Below, piece after piece: positions 1 through 7,558 of a stretch of 64,000 bases of DNA; positions within the stretch are counted from its first letter, which is position 1, and each line of letters starts with the position of its first letter. The position numbers were made by a program, and so were the translations under genes. The stretch is taken from NCBI GenBank assembly GCA_024711325.1, contig JANJTC010000002.1, forward strand, positions 310,001 through 374,000. The letters run 5' to 3'. The notes beneath the pieces were generated by a model. That model ran no database searches, had not been told where the DNA came from, and was given only the letters and a program-made list of their open reading frames with translations. Source of the stretch: Bacteriovoracaceae bacterium. GTDB taxonomy: Bacteria > Bdellovibrionota > Bacteriovoracia > Bacteriovoracales > Bacteriovoracaceae.

Positions 1-230
1 ATTCCAAGAGAGGTGCCTATAATTTCGCAGGCAATACCCTGGGCAATCAAGGATCGTCTCAGGATGTTGCACAGGAATTGGATTTGATCGCATCCTATGA
101 TTTCACCAAGACTCTTCAATTGAGTTATGGATACTCATGGGTTATGCCCGGAAAATATTTGAAAGACCAGAATGCCAGTAAAACTACTGACACTAATTGG
201 TCTTACCTACAGCTACTTGCTAGATTCTAA
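1..230 (+). CDS. Outer-membrane porin, alginate-export-like, C-terminal fragment
   Basis: The gene is cut by the left edge; only its last 75 codons are present, read from base 3 and ending in TAA at 228-230. The residues alternate polar and hydrophobic as in membrane beta-strands (for example LDLIASYDF and LQLSYGYSW), and the protein ends in LLARF, a C-terminal aromatic residue typical of outer-membrane barrels. The pattern of a penultimate strand with GYSW, a short polar turn, then an NWSYLQL strand resembles the tail of the alginate-export/porin family. Such porins often sit beside denitrification genes, but the substrate cannot be told from this piece. Its 3' end overlaps the end of the convergent hemerythrin gene by 18 bases. 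Confidence 0.55.
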   Translation, partial: SKRGAYNFAGNTLGNQGSSQDVAQELDLIASYDFTKTLQLSYGYSWVMPGKYLKDQNASKTTDTNWSYLQLLARF

Positions 231-881
231 CATTTCATCTAACTGGCCCGGAGTTAAATGCTTCTGGGCCAGTGAAAACACGATGTCATCTTCACGGAAA
301 ATATGAAGTCGCATCATCTCAAGCAACGTATGAGACTTTCTTAGAAAATTTCCTAAAAGGATTGTTTGTGATGAGGGATCAATAATTTGATGGATCAAGG
401 CCCAGGTGCATCTTGCTTCAGCGCCAACTTGCATGGCCTCTATATGTTCATTTTTCAGAATGTCTATGGGAGTAATAGGTCTTGCGGCCTTGCTATGTTC
501 TCCAACCTCTAAAAAACGTTTAGCGAGTATTGGAAAAAGAATTTTTTCTTCTTGTTGATTATGCTGAATGAATTCAGTCATGAAAATATCAAAAAAGCTC
601 TTAACCGCTTGTGCATTTTTTCCCAGAACATCACGGCTGGCACTTAAATCCAACAGTACCAGTTGAAACTTATCCATTTCAATCTTGAGCCTATTATGAT
701 CGTCTACCAGCAACTTTAGGTAAGGATGAAGATTATCATAAAGTACCTTCACATTTGATGGAGGAGTCAGGGCATCAGGGGGACTTAATGGTGAATACTG
801 GGAACCCCGGTCGATGGCAGATACTTCTGCTTGTTTTTTTACCGGGTCTATCTGTTGCAGATTAATATTTTCATCTTTCAT
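213..881 (-). CDS. Hemerythrin-like HHE-domain protein
   Basis: This 222-residue soluble protein carries a hemerythrin-type four-helix bundle. Candidate di-iron ligands are visible: His62 in DDHNRL, His107 with Glu111/112 in HNQQEEKILFP, His146 in KNEHIEAM, and His193 with Glu197/Asp198 in RLHIFREDD. The first 45 residues are polar and probably disordered. Proteins of this family bind O2 or NO at a di-iron centre, or serve in iron-sulfur repair. The gene starts 9 bases after the hemN stop on the same strand, with GAGG before its ATG, so the two are probably one transcript driven by the FNR-like site at 2267-2278. An NO/O2 buffering or sensing role in denitrification is inference. No signal peptide is seen. 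Confidence 0.8.
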   Translation of the reverse strand: MKDENINLQQIDPVKKQAEVSAIDRGSQYSPLSPPDALTPPSNVKVLYDNLHPYLKLLVDDHNRLKIEMDKFQLVLLDLSASRDVLGKNAQAVKSFFDIFMTEFIQHNQQEEKILFPILAKRFLEVGEHSKAARPITPIDILKNEHIEAMQVGAEARCTWALIHQIIDPSSQTILLGNFLRKSHTLLEMMRLHIFREDDIVFSLAQKHLTPGQLDEMLESSK

Positions 882-890
882 GAGGGCCTC

Positions 891-2231
891 TTAAATAGTT
901 TGGCTAAATTTAGTTGTTGATGTCTGTTCTCTGAGGTGAAAATCAAAGCACATGGCGACGTTTCGGACAAAGATTTTTCCTGTCTCTGTGAGTGTGAGTT
1001 CATCTCCGATTTCTTCCACAATACCATCTTCCTTGAATGCCAGTAATTCCTCTTGAATGAGTGACCAATGTGGTATGTTCTTGTTCCCAAGAGTTGCCTG
1101 ATTTCTACACATGAGTTCAAGTATAATTTCCTGGATCAATAAGTCCCGGTCACTATGTGTATGTCCCTTCGCAATAGGTAAATGACCGGACTCAATTTTG
1201 TTTTGATACTCTTTTACATCTTTAATGTTTTGAAGAAAACTGAGTGAAGAGTCCGATATAGAAGTTGGTCCTAGGCCAATCAGGATTTGAGATTTCTTGT
1301 CCACATAACCCATAAAATTACGATGCAGGTTGTTTTTAATCTTTGCCTGATAAAGATAGCTTGAAGGAAGGGCAAAGTGATCCATTCCAACATCAATATA
1401 ACCGTTTTCCAGGAGAAGCTTCTTTCCTAGTTCATATAGTTCCCGTTTCTGCTCGGGAGAAGGTAAATCTTTTTCCGATATCAGTCTCTGATTTTTTATT
1501 CTATCCGGCAGATGAGCATAACTATAAAAAGCTATCAGGTCAGGTCTCATTTTAATGACGATTTCAATTGTGCTGGCAATAGAAGCAGTGGTCTGTTTAG
1601 GCAAACCGTATATAAGATCAAAATTAATAGATGAAATTCCATGCTCACGAATTTTATCGGTCAGGACTTCCACCATCATAGGTGATTGTTCACGGTTAAT
1701 TGTTTTCTGAACCAGAGGATCAAAATCCTGTATCCCTAAAGAAACTCTTTTTATTCCATTTTCTGCCAGTATTTTTAAATGAGCGGTTTGACATGTCCTG
1801 GGATCAATCTCAATTGAACCGATAAATGTTTCAAGTTTATTTTCTAAAAGGGTTTTAATGAGGCGATCCAGGTTTGCTGGCGAAAGGAAGGTAGGTGTTC
1901 CTCCTCCAAAATGGAGTGAATTTACGAAGGGTGTAAAACCTAGTTTTTTCTTATAAAGTTCCCATTCTTTAAGGACGACTTCCAGATAGACATCTTCCAC
2001 GTCATGATTTTTGGTAATGATCCGGCTGCAACCACAATAGTAACAAAGACTCTCACAGTATGGGACATGTACGTAGAGATCAACCCCGGTTTGGGGATCA
2101 TATTTGGATTTAAGGTGACTTATCCAAGTTGTTTCGTCAGGTGCGTTTTGCCAATAAGGTACTGGAGGATAACTGGTATAGCGAGGTCCGGGGCGATTAT
2201 ACTTGGTAATTAGGTCATTTAGGTTTTTCAT
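891..2231 (-). CDS. hemN: Oxygen-independent coproporphyrinogen III oxidase HemN
   Basis: This radical SAM enzyme carries out the anaerobic decarboxylation of coproporphyrinogen III to protoporphyrinogen IX in heme synthesis. At 446 residues it is the usual length of true HemN. The iron-sulfur/SAM motif is C59-x3-C63-x2-C66-G-C68 (CESLCYYCGC), the HemN form with the extra cysteine that distinguishes it from HemW-type relatives. The following GGGTP motif (FGGGTPTFL) is also present. It supplies heme for the nitrate reductase and cytochromes nearby. There is no Shine-Dalgarno sequence before the ATG at 2231. With the -10 box CATAAT (2243-2238) placed by the activator site at 2267-2278, transcription should begin on the start codon, so the mRNA may be leaderless. 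Confidence 0.95.
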   Translation of the reverse strand: MKNLNDLITKYNRPGPRYTSYPPVPYWQNAPDETTWISHLKSKYDPQTGVDLYVHVPYCESLCYYCGCSRIITKNHDVEDVYLEVVLKEWELYKKKLGFTPFVNSLHFGGGTPTFLSPANLDRLIKTLLENKLETFIGSIEIDPRTCQTAHLKILAENGIKRVSLGIQDFDPLVQKTINREQSPMMVEVLTDKIREHGISSINFDLIYGLPKQTTASIASTIEIVIKMRPDLIAFYSYAHLPDRIKNQRLISEKDLPSPEQKRELYELGKKLLLENGYIDVGMDHFALPSSYLYQAKIKNNLHRNFMGYVDKKSQILIGLGPTSISDSSLSFLQNIKDVKEYQNKIESGHLPIAKGHTHSDRDLLIQEIILELMCRNQATLGNKNIPHWSLIQEELLAFKEDGIVEEIGDELTLTETGKIFVRNVAMCFDFHLREQTSTTKFSQTI

Positions 2232-2266
2232 GCTGCCATTATGCCGAAAACTAGATGCGAATAAAC

Positions 2267-2278
2267 TGACCTGTGTCA
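2267..2278. promoter_or_regulatory. CRP/FNR-like site shared by hemN and the DGC gene
   Basis: The palindrome TGACCTGTGTCA is centred at 2272.5. A TACCAT box at 2302-2307 on the plus strand and a CATAAT box at 2243-2238 on the minus strand both begin 29.5 bases from the centre, as in class II (-41.5) activation. One site could therefore drive both divergent genes. Binding protein unknown; inference from geometry. Confidence 0.6.
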
Positions 2279-2329
2279 GGTTATGGATTTATATTTGGTG
2301 CTACCATACTGATTCTGAAGGGGAATTTA

Positions 2330-2701
2330 GTGAAGTCTAAAGAAGTCACCGTTTATTCTTGTTCTGGATGTTCTAATGTCGCTCAACTGGCAAATTCAGT
2401 AGCAGTAAAACTTGATCGTTCAGGCATTGCCAAGATGTCCTGCATTGCCGGAGTTGGCGGTGACGTTAAGTCATTGGTTAAAGTGGCCACAACCGCAGAA
2501 AAAATCCTCGCCCTTGATGGTTGTCCCTTACAATGTGTGGCCCAGTGTCTTAAGCGGCATAACATCGAACCTACCGTCCATCTTATTCTAACAGATCACG
2601 GTTTTATAAAAAATTCTTCCGAGGACGTTACGCCGGAAACGGTAGAAGATATCTTTCAGAAAGTTTCTACTATCGTTGAAGACATGCAAGGCAATGACTA
2701 A
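2330..2701 (+). CDS. DGC-domain putative zinc-binding protein
   Basis: This small soluble protein (123 residues from this start) matches the DGC family of putative zinc-binding proteins. It has CSGCSN at residues 11-16, a conserved MSCIAGVGG segment, the family's name-giving DGC in LDGCPLQC, and a further cysteine shortly after. The family is common near denitrification and anaerobic metabolism genes; its biochemical role is not established. I chose the GTG at 2330 over the upstream in-frame GTG at 2273 because AAGGGG (2318-2323) precedes 2330 at good spacing and because the 2273 start would lie inside the activator site, upstream of the predicted transcription start at about 2314. It overlaps the following radical SAM gene by 8 bases. 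Confidence 0.75.
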   Translation: MKSKEVTVYSCSGCSNVAQLANSVAVKLDRSGIAKMSCIAGVGGDVKSLVKVATTAEKILALDGCPLQCVAQCLKRHNIEPTVHLILTDHGFIKNSSEDVTPETVEDIFQKVSTIVEDMQGND

Positions 2702-3602
2702 TCCTCTTAATCTATATTCCCGTTATATAAAAAACACTTATGGCCAAAGAGTTCAGAAGATCCCAATTGATGGTGGTTTTACCTGTCCCAATCGGGATGG
2801 TTCCAAAGGTTATGGTGGATGTACGTTTTGTAATAATGATAGCTTCTCCATGGGTGTGAAGGAGCTTTCCATCCAAGCTCAGGTGAATAATGGAGTTGAA
2901 CTCTATCGTAGAAGATTTCCAGAATTAAAGAAATTCATTGTCTATTTTCAGAGCTATTCAAATACCTATAAGGATGTAAAGGAACTGGAAAGGATGTACC
3001 TGGAGGCCCTTAAGATCGATGGAGTAATAGGTATTGCCATTGGCACCAGGCCTGATTGTATTGATAAGGAGAAAATTGCTTTATTGGAAGATCTCGCCAA
3101 AGACTACGAGGTTACTGTTGAATACGGTGTAGAGTCCTTGAGTGATGAAACATTGAGAAGAGTCAACCGTGGGCACTCTGTAAGAGATTTTGAGTATGCT
3201 CTGGATATGACATATGGACGAGGAATTAAGTTATGCACCCACTTGATATTGGGTTTTCCATGGGAGACTGAAGCTGATCTGCAGAAAACTTGCCAAAGGA
3301 TTAAAAAGTACCCATTAGACTTTATAAAAATTCATCAGCTTCAGATCATTAAGGGAACTATCATGGGGGCCGACTTTGAAAAGAATCCATTCCATGTAAT
3401 CGAAAAAGAAGAATACTTTAGAATGCTTATGGAGATCATTTCACATCTTGATCCAAAGATTGTGATCCAGAGACTCTTTTCGGATTATCACCGTGATTAT
3501 TTAATCTCAGAGCCCTGGCCACAATCTTTATCTCAACTCACTTCTGAGTTTATTTTATTCCTGCAATCTTTCCGCTCTTATCAGGGTAAGAACTTTTCTT
3601 AA
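2694..3602 (+). CDS. YhcC-like radical SAM protein
   Basis: This 302-residue protein belongs to the TIGR01212/YhcC group of radical SAM enzymes. The cluster motif is atypical, with a long first gap: C31-x11-C43-x2-C46 (FTCPNRDG ... GGCTFCNND), which is the hallmark of this group. Further on are a YFQSYSNTY segment and the GTRPDC and EYGVES motifs. The substrate is not established. Translation is probably coupled to the DGC gene, whose stop overlaps this ATG (ATGACTAA). A TTG at 2676 in frame would add six residues but has no support. The last 53 bases overlap the convergent nitrate transporter gene. E. coli YhcC has been linked to anaerobic growth, so co-regulation with hemN is plausible. Confidence 0.85.
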   Translation: MTNPLNLYSRYIKNTYGQRVQKIPIDGGFTCPNRDGSKGYGGCTFCNNDSFSMGVKELSIQAQVNNGVELYRRRFPELKKFIVYFQSYSNTYKDVKELERMYLEALKIDGVIGIAIGTRPDCIDKEKIALLEDLAKDYEVTVEYGVESLSDETLRRVNRGHSVRDFEYALDMTYGRGIKLCTHLILGFPWETEADLQKTCQRIKKYPLDFIKIHQLQIIKGTIMGADFEKNPFHVIEKEEYFRMLMEIISHLDPKIVIQRLFSDYHRDYLISEPWPQSLSQLTSEFILFLQSFRSYQGKNFS

Positions 3603-5343
3603 CAAGATAGTCAACAGAAAGCTTTCCACCTCCTTCCCAAAGGCACAGGAAGAGAGCGACTAACACGAAAATACTGAATTGAAGTCCTTGTTGTTCAAAA
3701 AGACCTTCTCCAAGATGAATGAAAAAAATCGCTCCTAAAAGGATAGGTATGTTAAGTGCAATCGCCAGTCGTGTACCCATTCCAAAAAGAAGACAAGCTC
3801 CGCCAATAACATGGGCCATGATGACATACCAGGAGATGATATTCTGAGAGTGGCCAATTGAACCCACCATAGTTTCAATAGCCTGCATATTAAGAATAAA
3901 ATAGACTCCTTTAATGGCGAGTGCCCCACCCAAGAAAATTCTTAGAGCATCAATAGGGCGTACCTGATAAATCAGTCCAGCTAATGAAAAGCCAGGTTCT
4001 GCTGGCAGCCGTATTGATACATCTTTATTACGTTCCTTAAGTGCCTTCTCCAATTCTTCACTGGCAAGTTTTTCGTCTGCCTCAGAGAAACGGACCAGGA
4101 AAACTAAAAAGGAGCAGGAAAAAATAATACAGCCTATGATTAGCAGTGAAGTTGGCCAGGAGATGTCGCCATTTCTAAAAAGAAAGCTCGCCGCAACCGC
4201 TCCAATATTTCCTCCGGCCGCCACAATACCAGTTACAGAGCCGAGTGCATTTTTATTAATGAAGGGAACAACTGAATAAGTAGCTCCTTCTGACATTTGA
4301 ACGAATAAACTGAAAATGATCATGGATCCAATTGCTAAGGGAAGATTGTTCATTCGTGAGAAGAGAATCAGGGCAATACCTTCACACAAGATTGCGATAA
4401 ACAGCCATTTTACTCTTCCCTTTAGACCATCTCTTTGTCCAATACGATCTCCAACGATTCCACCGAGACTTCGGGCAAAAATATTCATCAGGCCAAATGT
4501 ACCAGCTACTAGACCGGCAGTTTTTAAACCTAATCCGAAATAATCCGTGAAATAGAGAGCTGCAATATTATTAATAGTTATTTCAATACCGAAGCAGGCA
4601 GCATAGACCAAAAAAAGAATCCAGACGCGGATATCTCTGGCGGCTTCCATGAAGCTGCCTTTATTTTTAGAATGTTCAACGATGATCCCTTTTTCTCTAA
4701 GCTCTTTGAAGTTTCCCGCTGGCATATCAGTCGTTAAAAAGAAGTAGGCAATACCTGTGACAAAACACAGAATACCAGCAACCACCATAGACAGACGCCA
4801 TGCCTCACCGGAAGTTAGTCCCAGAGTGACGAAACCCGCAAAGATCAAAGGCATAATCATCTGGGTAACACCACCGCCAAGATTACCCCATCCCGCGACA
4901 GTTGCATTGGCAGTTCCAACACAATTGGGGGCAAACATCACGGATGTGTGATACTGAGTGATTACAAAGGATGCGCCAATAGCTCCAATTGCCAATCGAA
5001 ACAGCAAGAAAGTTTCATAGTTATAAGCGTAGCCAATTCCCATAACTGGTAAGGATCCAATAGTCAGGAGAAGTGTATAAGATAAGCGTGGTCCGATTTT
5101 ATCACAAAGCCAGCCGATAAAGAGTCGGACGATAATAGTTATCGCAACAGAGGCTATGATCGTGTTTCCGACCTGCTCTTTAGTCAGATTGAGTTCTTCC
5201 CTTACAATAGGCATAAGGGGTGCTATTCCAAACCAAGCAAAAAAGCATAGAAAAAATGCGAACCAGGTCATATGAAAGGCACGCATCTGTCTCGAGCTGA
5301 AGTTTAGGAGATTTATTCCTGTCGCTTTGTCATTAGATTGCAT
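3550..5343 (-). CDS. Nitrate/nitrite MFS transporter fused to a DoxX-like domain
   Basis: This 597-residue membrane protein has two parts. Residues 1 to about 430 form a 12-segment MFS transporter of the nitrate/nitrite (NarK1-like) family: FFAWFGIAPLMP in the first helix, the GWLCDKIGPR loop, and two glycine-rich nitrate-signature helices (GWGNLGGG and AAGGNIGAV). A cytoplasmic linker follows. Residues about 465-580 hold four more hydrophobic segments with DoxX-like features (RIFLGGALAIKG, HVIGGACLLFGMGTR, FFIHLGEG). NarK1 proteins are thought to be nitrate/proton symporters. DoxX family members act in quinol or sulfur redox membrane complexes; what the extra domain does here is unknown. AGAGGA precedes the ATG, and an FNR-like site at 5403-5414 lies upstream. 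Confidence 0.88.
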   Translation of the reverse strand: MQSNDKATGINLLNFSSRQMRAFHMTWFAFFLCFFAWFGIAPLMPIVREELNLTKEQVGNTIIASVAITIIVRLFIGWLCDKIGPRLSYTLLLTIGSLPVMGIGYAYNYETFLLFRLAIGAIGASFVITQYHTSVMFAPNCVGTANATVAGWGNLGGGVTQMIMPLIFAGFVTLGLTSGEAWRLSMVVAGILCFVTGIAYFFLTTDMPAGNFKELREKGIIVEHSKNKGSFMEAARDIRVWILFLVYAACFGIEITINNIAALYFTDYFGLGLKTAGLVAGTFGLMNIFARSLGGIVGDRIGQRDGLKGRVKWLFIAILCEGIALILFSRMNNLPLAIGSMIIFSLFVQMSEGATYSVVPFINKNALGSVTGIVAAGGNIGAVAASFLFRNGDISWPTSLLIIGCIIFSCSFLVFLVRFSEADEKLASEELEKALKERNKDVSIRLPAEPGFSLAGLIYQVRPIDALRIFLGGALAIKGVYFILNMQAIETMVGSIGHSQNIISWYVIMAHVIGGACLLFGMGTRLAIALNIPILLGAIFFIHLGEGLFEQQGLQFSIFVLVALFLCLWEGGGKLSVDYLVKKSSYPDKSGKIAGIK

Positions 5344-5402
5344 AATTGTCCTCTGAAATTAATAGATACTCATTTTTTAGCATTCATTTCAATTAACTAA
5401 GC

Positions 5403-5414
5403 TGATTTGAATCA
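5403..5414. promoter_or_regulatory. FNR-like site upstream of the narK-doxX gene
   Basis: TGATTTGAATCA, flanked by C and G to give a 14-bp perfect palindrome, is centred at 5408.5. On the minus strand TAAAAA (5379-5374) lies at class II distance, giving a predicted start near 5367 and a 24-base leader. This is the closest match in the window to the classical FNR consensus. Confidence 0.5.
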
Positions 5415-5461
5415 GAAGACCCGATGTTTGAAATCAGCCGTTTAACACCGCTTTAAAAACA

Positions 5462-5473
5462 TGACCGAGGTCA
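5462..5473. promoter_or_regulatory. CRP/FNR-like site upstream of the nnrS-like gene
   Basis: TGACCGAGGTCA forms the core of a 20-bp inverted repeat (AACATGACC-GA-GGTCATGTT, 5459-5478), centred at 5467.5-5468.5. A TACTAT box at 5497-5502 stands 29.5 bases from the core centre. The predicted transcription start is 5509, the first base of the chosen start codon. Confidence 0.6.
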
Positions 5474-5508
5474 TGTTATGTCGGAGAGAACTTCACTACT
5501 ATGCATCC

Positions 5509-6603
5509 ATGAATTCACTTATAAAAAACCCTTATAGATTATTTTTCTTATTAGGAACCCTTGGACTCTTTGCAGGCCTGGCAGTTTGGGTTGTGTTTGG
5601 TTTCTACTCAAACGAGTATTACTTAGGTAAGATGCATGCCCATTATATGATAGGTATCTTTCTCTTGTGCTTTGTGATCGGCTTTTTAATGACAGCGATT
5701 CCAAGAATGAGTGCTTCTCCTGGATCAAGTGCGAAGGAATTTATTTTCCAGCTACTACCTATGCTAGCCGCTGTGATATTTGGGTTGTTCGAATCAATGG
5801 AGACTTATTTCTTTTTAAGTCTGGTAGCTGGACTCCTTGTTCTGTTTCGATTTTGTGTATCAAGAATTATTTCATGTCCTCATATGATACCTGATGTTTT
5901 TCCTATGGTGATAATGAGTCTCTTATCTGGATTGGTTGGAGCGATCTTTTTGATTTTTGGCCAGCCTGAAATTGGGGGAAAACTCTTCTATCTGAATATG
6001 ATCCTCGGTTTGTGCGTAGGTGTAGGATCAAAACTCATTCCTATGATCCTCCGCTTAGGTTGTTCAAACTCTTATGGAGCGGGGGAAATGTGGTTAATAG
6101 GTATAAGTCTAGCTGGTTCTTGTTTTATTGAAGCCTATTGGAAAGAGAGTGTCGGAAGTTTTTTTAGATTCATGATTTTGCTCATGGTTTTCTTTCGTTA
6201 TTGGCGAGGCCATCGTTTTTCAGGATTTAATTCATCAGTGGCCATAGGTGTAAGAGTTTCGGCCTTCTCTATTGTAATGGGTACATTTGGGTTGTGGTAT
6301 TTTTCAGATTACCGTCTTGAATCACTCCATCTCCTTTATATCAGTGGGTTTGGCCTTCTTACTTTGATGGTTGCTTCAAGGGTAATTCTTTCTCATGGAA
6401 ACTATGACCTCTCCCTAGAGTTTAGGAACTGGTTTATAAAAATTCCTATTGCACTAATTATTCTTGCTGCCTTAACCAGGATGAGCGCCGTCTTTGTTGA
6501 AGGTGGTTATGAACGGCATCTGGCCTATGCTGCTTTAACATTCCTTGTGGCCGGAACATTGTGGGCAGTCTACTTTTTGCCAAAAATTGTATTTAAAACA
6601 TGA
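5509..6603 (+). CDS. NnrS-like heme-copper membrane protein
   Basis: From this ATG the product is 364 residues with about eleven or twelve hydrophobic segments. It shows NnrS features: an N-terminal NPYRLFFLLG stretch and the histidine motif KMHAHYMIGIF followed by GFLMTAIPRM. NnrS proteins are polytopic heme- and copper-containing membrane proteins that protect denitrifiers against NO stress; the exact reaction is unresolved. In-frame ATGs at 5461 and 5473 lie within the activator palindrome and are unlikely starts. No Shine-Dalgarno sequence sits at normal distance, and the predicted transcription start coincides with this ATG. The sequence diverges more from the family consensus than the second copy at 27588, so they are probably not recent duplicates. 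It lies upstream of the nar-act block. Confidence 0.72.
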   Translation: MNSLIKNPYRLFFLLGTLGLFAGLAVWVVFGFYSNEYYLGKMHAHYMIGIFLLCFVIGFLMTAIPRMSASPGSSAKEFIFQLLPMLAAVIFGLFESMETYFFLSLVAGLLVLFRFCVSRIISCPHMIPDVFPMVIMSLLSGLVGAIFLIFGQPEIGGKLFYLNMILGLCVGVGSKLIPMILRLGCSNSYGAGEMWLIGISLAGSCFIEAYWKESVGSFFRFMILLMVFFRYWRGHRFSGFNSSVAIGVRVSAFSIVMGTFGLWYFSDYRLESLHLLYISGFGLLTLMVASRVILSHGNYDLSLEFRNWFIKIPIALIILAALTRMSAVFVEGGYERHLAYAALTFLVAGTLWAVYFLPKIVFKT

Positions 6604-6622
6604 TTAGAAAAATTTAATTATG

Positions 6623-6634
6623 TGATCCATCTCA
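6623..6634. promoter_or_regulatory. Candidate CRP/FNR-like site of the nar-act operon
   Basis: TGATCCATCTCA is an imperfect match (9 of 12 to the site at 44778). TAAGAT at 6658-6663 lies exactly at class II distance, predicting a start near 6670 and a leader of about 39 bases before the diheme cytochrome gene. It is weaker than the other sites on sequence alone. Confidence 0.4.
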
Positions 6635-6708
6635 TGTCTATGTTCTTAGTCTTCAATTAAGATTCAATATATTTTTTAATTATTGATTGTTTGTTGAGGA
6701 AAGAACTT

Positions 6709-7533
6709 ATGATGAAAGTACTCACGTCGCTCTCTGCTGCGCTTTTTGTGCTGCTGTTTACTCCATTGACCGTTTTTGCCTTTGAAGCCCCTGTCTATTT
6801 TGAGAATAAATGTCTCAGTTGTCACAGTATTGGCGGTGGGGATGAAGTTGGTCCTGATCTTAAAGGGGTTACAGAAAAACGTTCTGAAAAATGGTTGATT
6901 GAATTCATCCGTGATTCTGAAAAAGTCATTAATTCCGGCGATCCAGTAGCAAATGAGTTATTTGCCAAGTTTAAATATAAAAAGATGCCGGCACAGGAAC
7001 TGTCTGATGCTGAGATTAAGGCATTGCTTGAGTTCATAAAAACCGGTAAAGGGGGCACTGCCGCCGCCTTCCGACCGGCAACTGAAGCGAACCCTTTTGA
7101 TGTTTCCATGGGACATGATTTATTTATCGGGGCCACAAAGTTTAAAAATGGTGGGCCATCTTGTCTTTCCTGTCATAGTGGCGGCCCTGATCTTACAAGT
7201 TTTGGTGGAGGTACTCTCGGTCCTGATCTTGTTACTACTAGTTATGTCAATTACCAGGATAAAGGGCTAAATAAAGTTCTTTCTAAAATATCTTTCCCGA
7301 CAATGGCCGAGATTTATACCGCATCTCCTCTTACTGAGCAGGAAAACTATTACCTTAGGTCATTTCTTCTTAAGGAAAATCTCAAATATCAGCAAACAGT
7401 TAGTAACGGTGACCATAGCGGTGACCCTAAAAATAAATTTGTTCTGCTGGGAATGCTTGGTGCCTTAACAGGTCTACTGGGGGCCGATGCTATCTTCCGT
7501 AAGAGAAGAAAGAAAACCCAGAAGCCTTACTGA
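6709..7533 (+). CDS. Membrane-anchored diheme cytochrome c (NarC-like)
   Basis: The 274-residue product has a signal peptide (hydrophobic residues 5-23, likely cut near FAFEA) and two c-type heme sites, C35LSCH39 and C152LSCH156. A hydrophobic segment near residues 247-265 followed by RKRRKK should anchor it to the inner membrane with the hemes in the periplasm. Each heme domain has a following GPDL motif. It is the first gene of the narGHJI-act block. A diheme cytochrome placed directly before narG is known from the Thermus nar operon (NarC), which it resembles in position and heme count; orthology is not shown. I chose ATG 6709 because GAGGAAAG precedes it. It might pass electrons among Nar, ACIII and periplasmic reductases. 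Confidence 0.82.
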   Translation: MMKVLTSLSAALFVLLFTPLTVFAFEAPVYFENKCLSCHSIGGGDEVGPDLKGVTEKRSEKWLIEFIRDSEKVINSGDPVANELFAKFKYKKMPAQELSDAEIKALLEFIKTGKGGTAAAFRPATEANPFDVSMGHDLFIGATKFKNGGPSCLSCHSGGPDLTSFGGGTLGPDLVTTSYVNYQDKGLNKVLSKISFPTMAEIYTASPLTEQENYYLRSFLLKENLKYQQTVSNGDHSGDPKNKFVLLGMLGALTGLLGADAIFRKRRKKTQKPY

Positions 7534-7558
7534 AAAATGAATTAGGAGAAAAAAGTAT

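Noticed and set aside
2273..2329. N-terminal extension of the DGC protein from GTG 2273
   Set aside because: The extra residues overlap the activator site and lack a Shine-Dalgarno sequence; GTG 2330 has a good one.
5461..5508. Upstream ATGs (5461, 5473) as starts of the NnrS-like gene
   Set aside because: They lie inside the activator palindrome and upstream of the predicted transcription start; the protein's family match begins at 5509.
6822..7136. Minus-strand open frame inside the diheme cytochrome gene
   Set aside because: It is the antisense shadow of a clearly coding frame with heme motifs and has no family features of its own.
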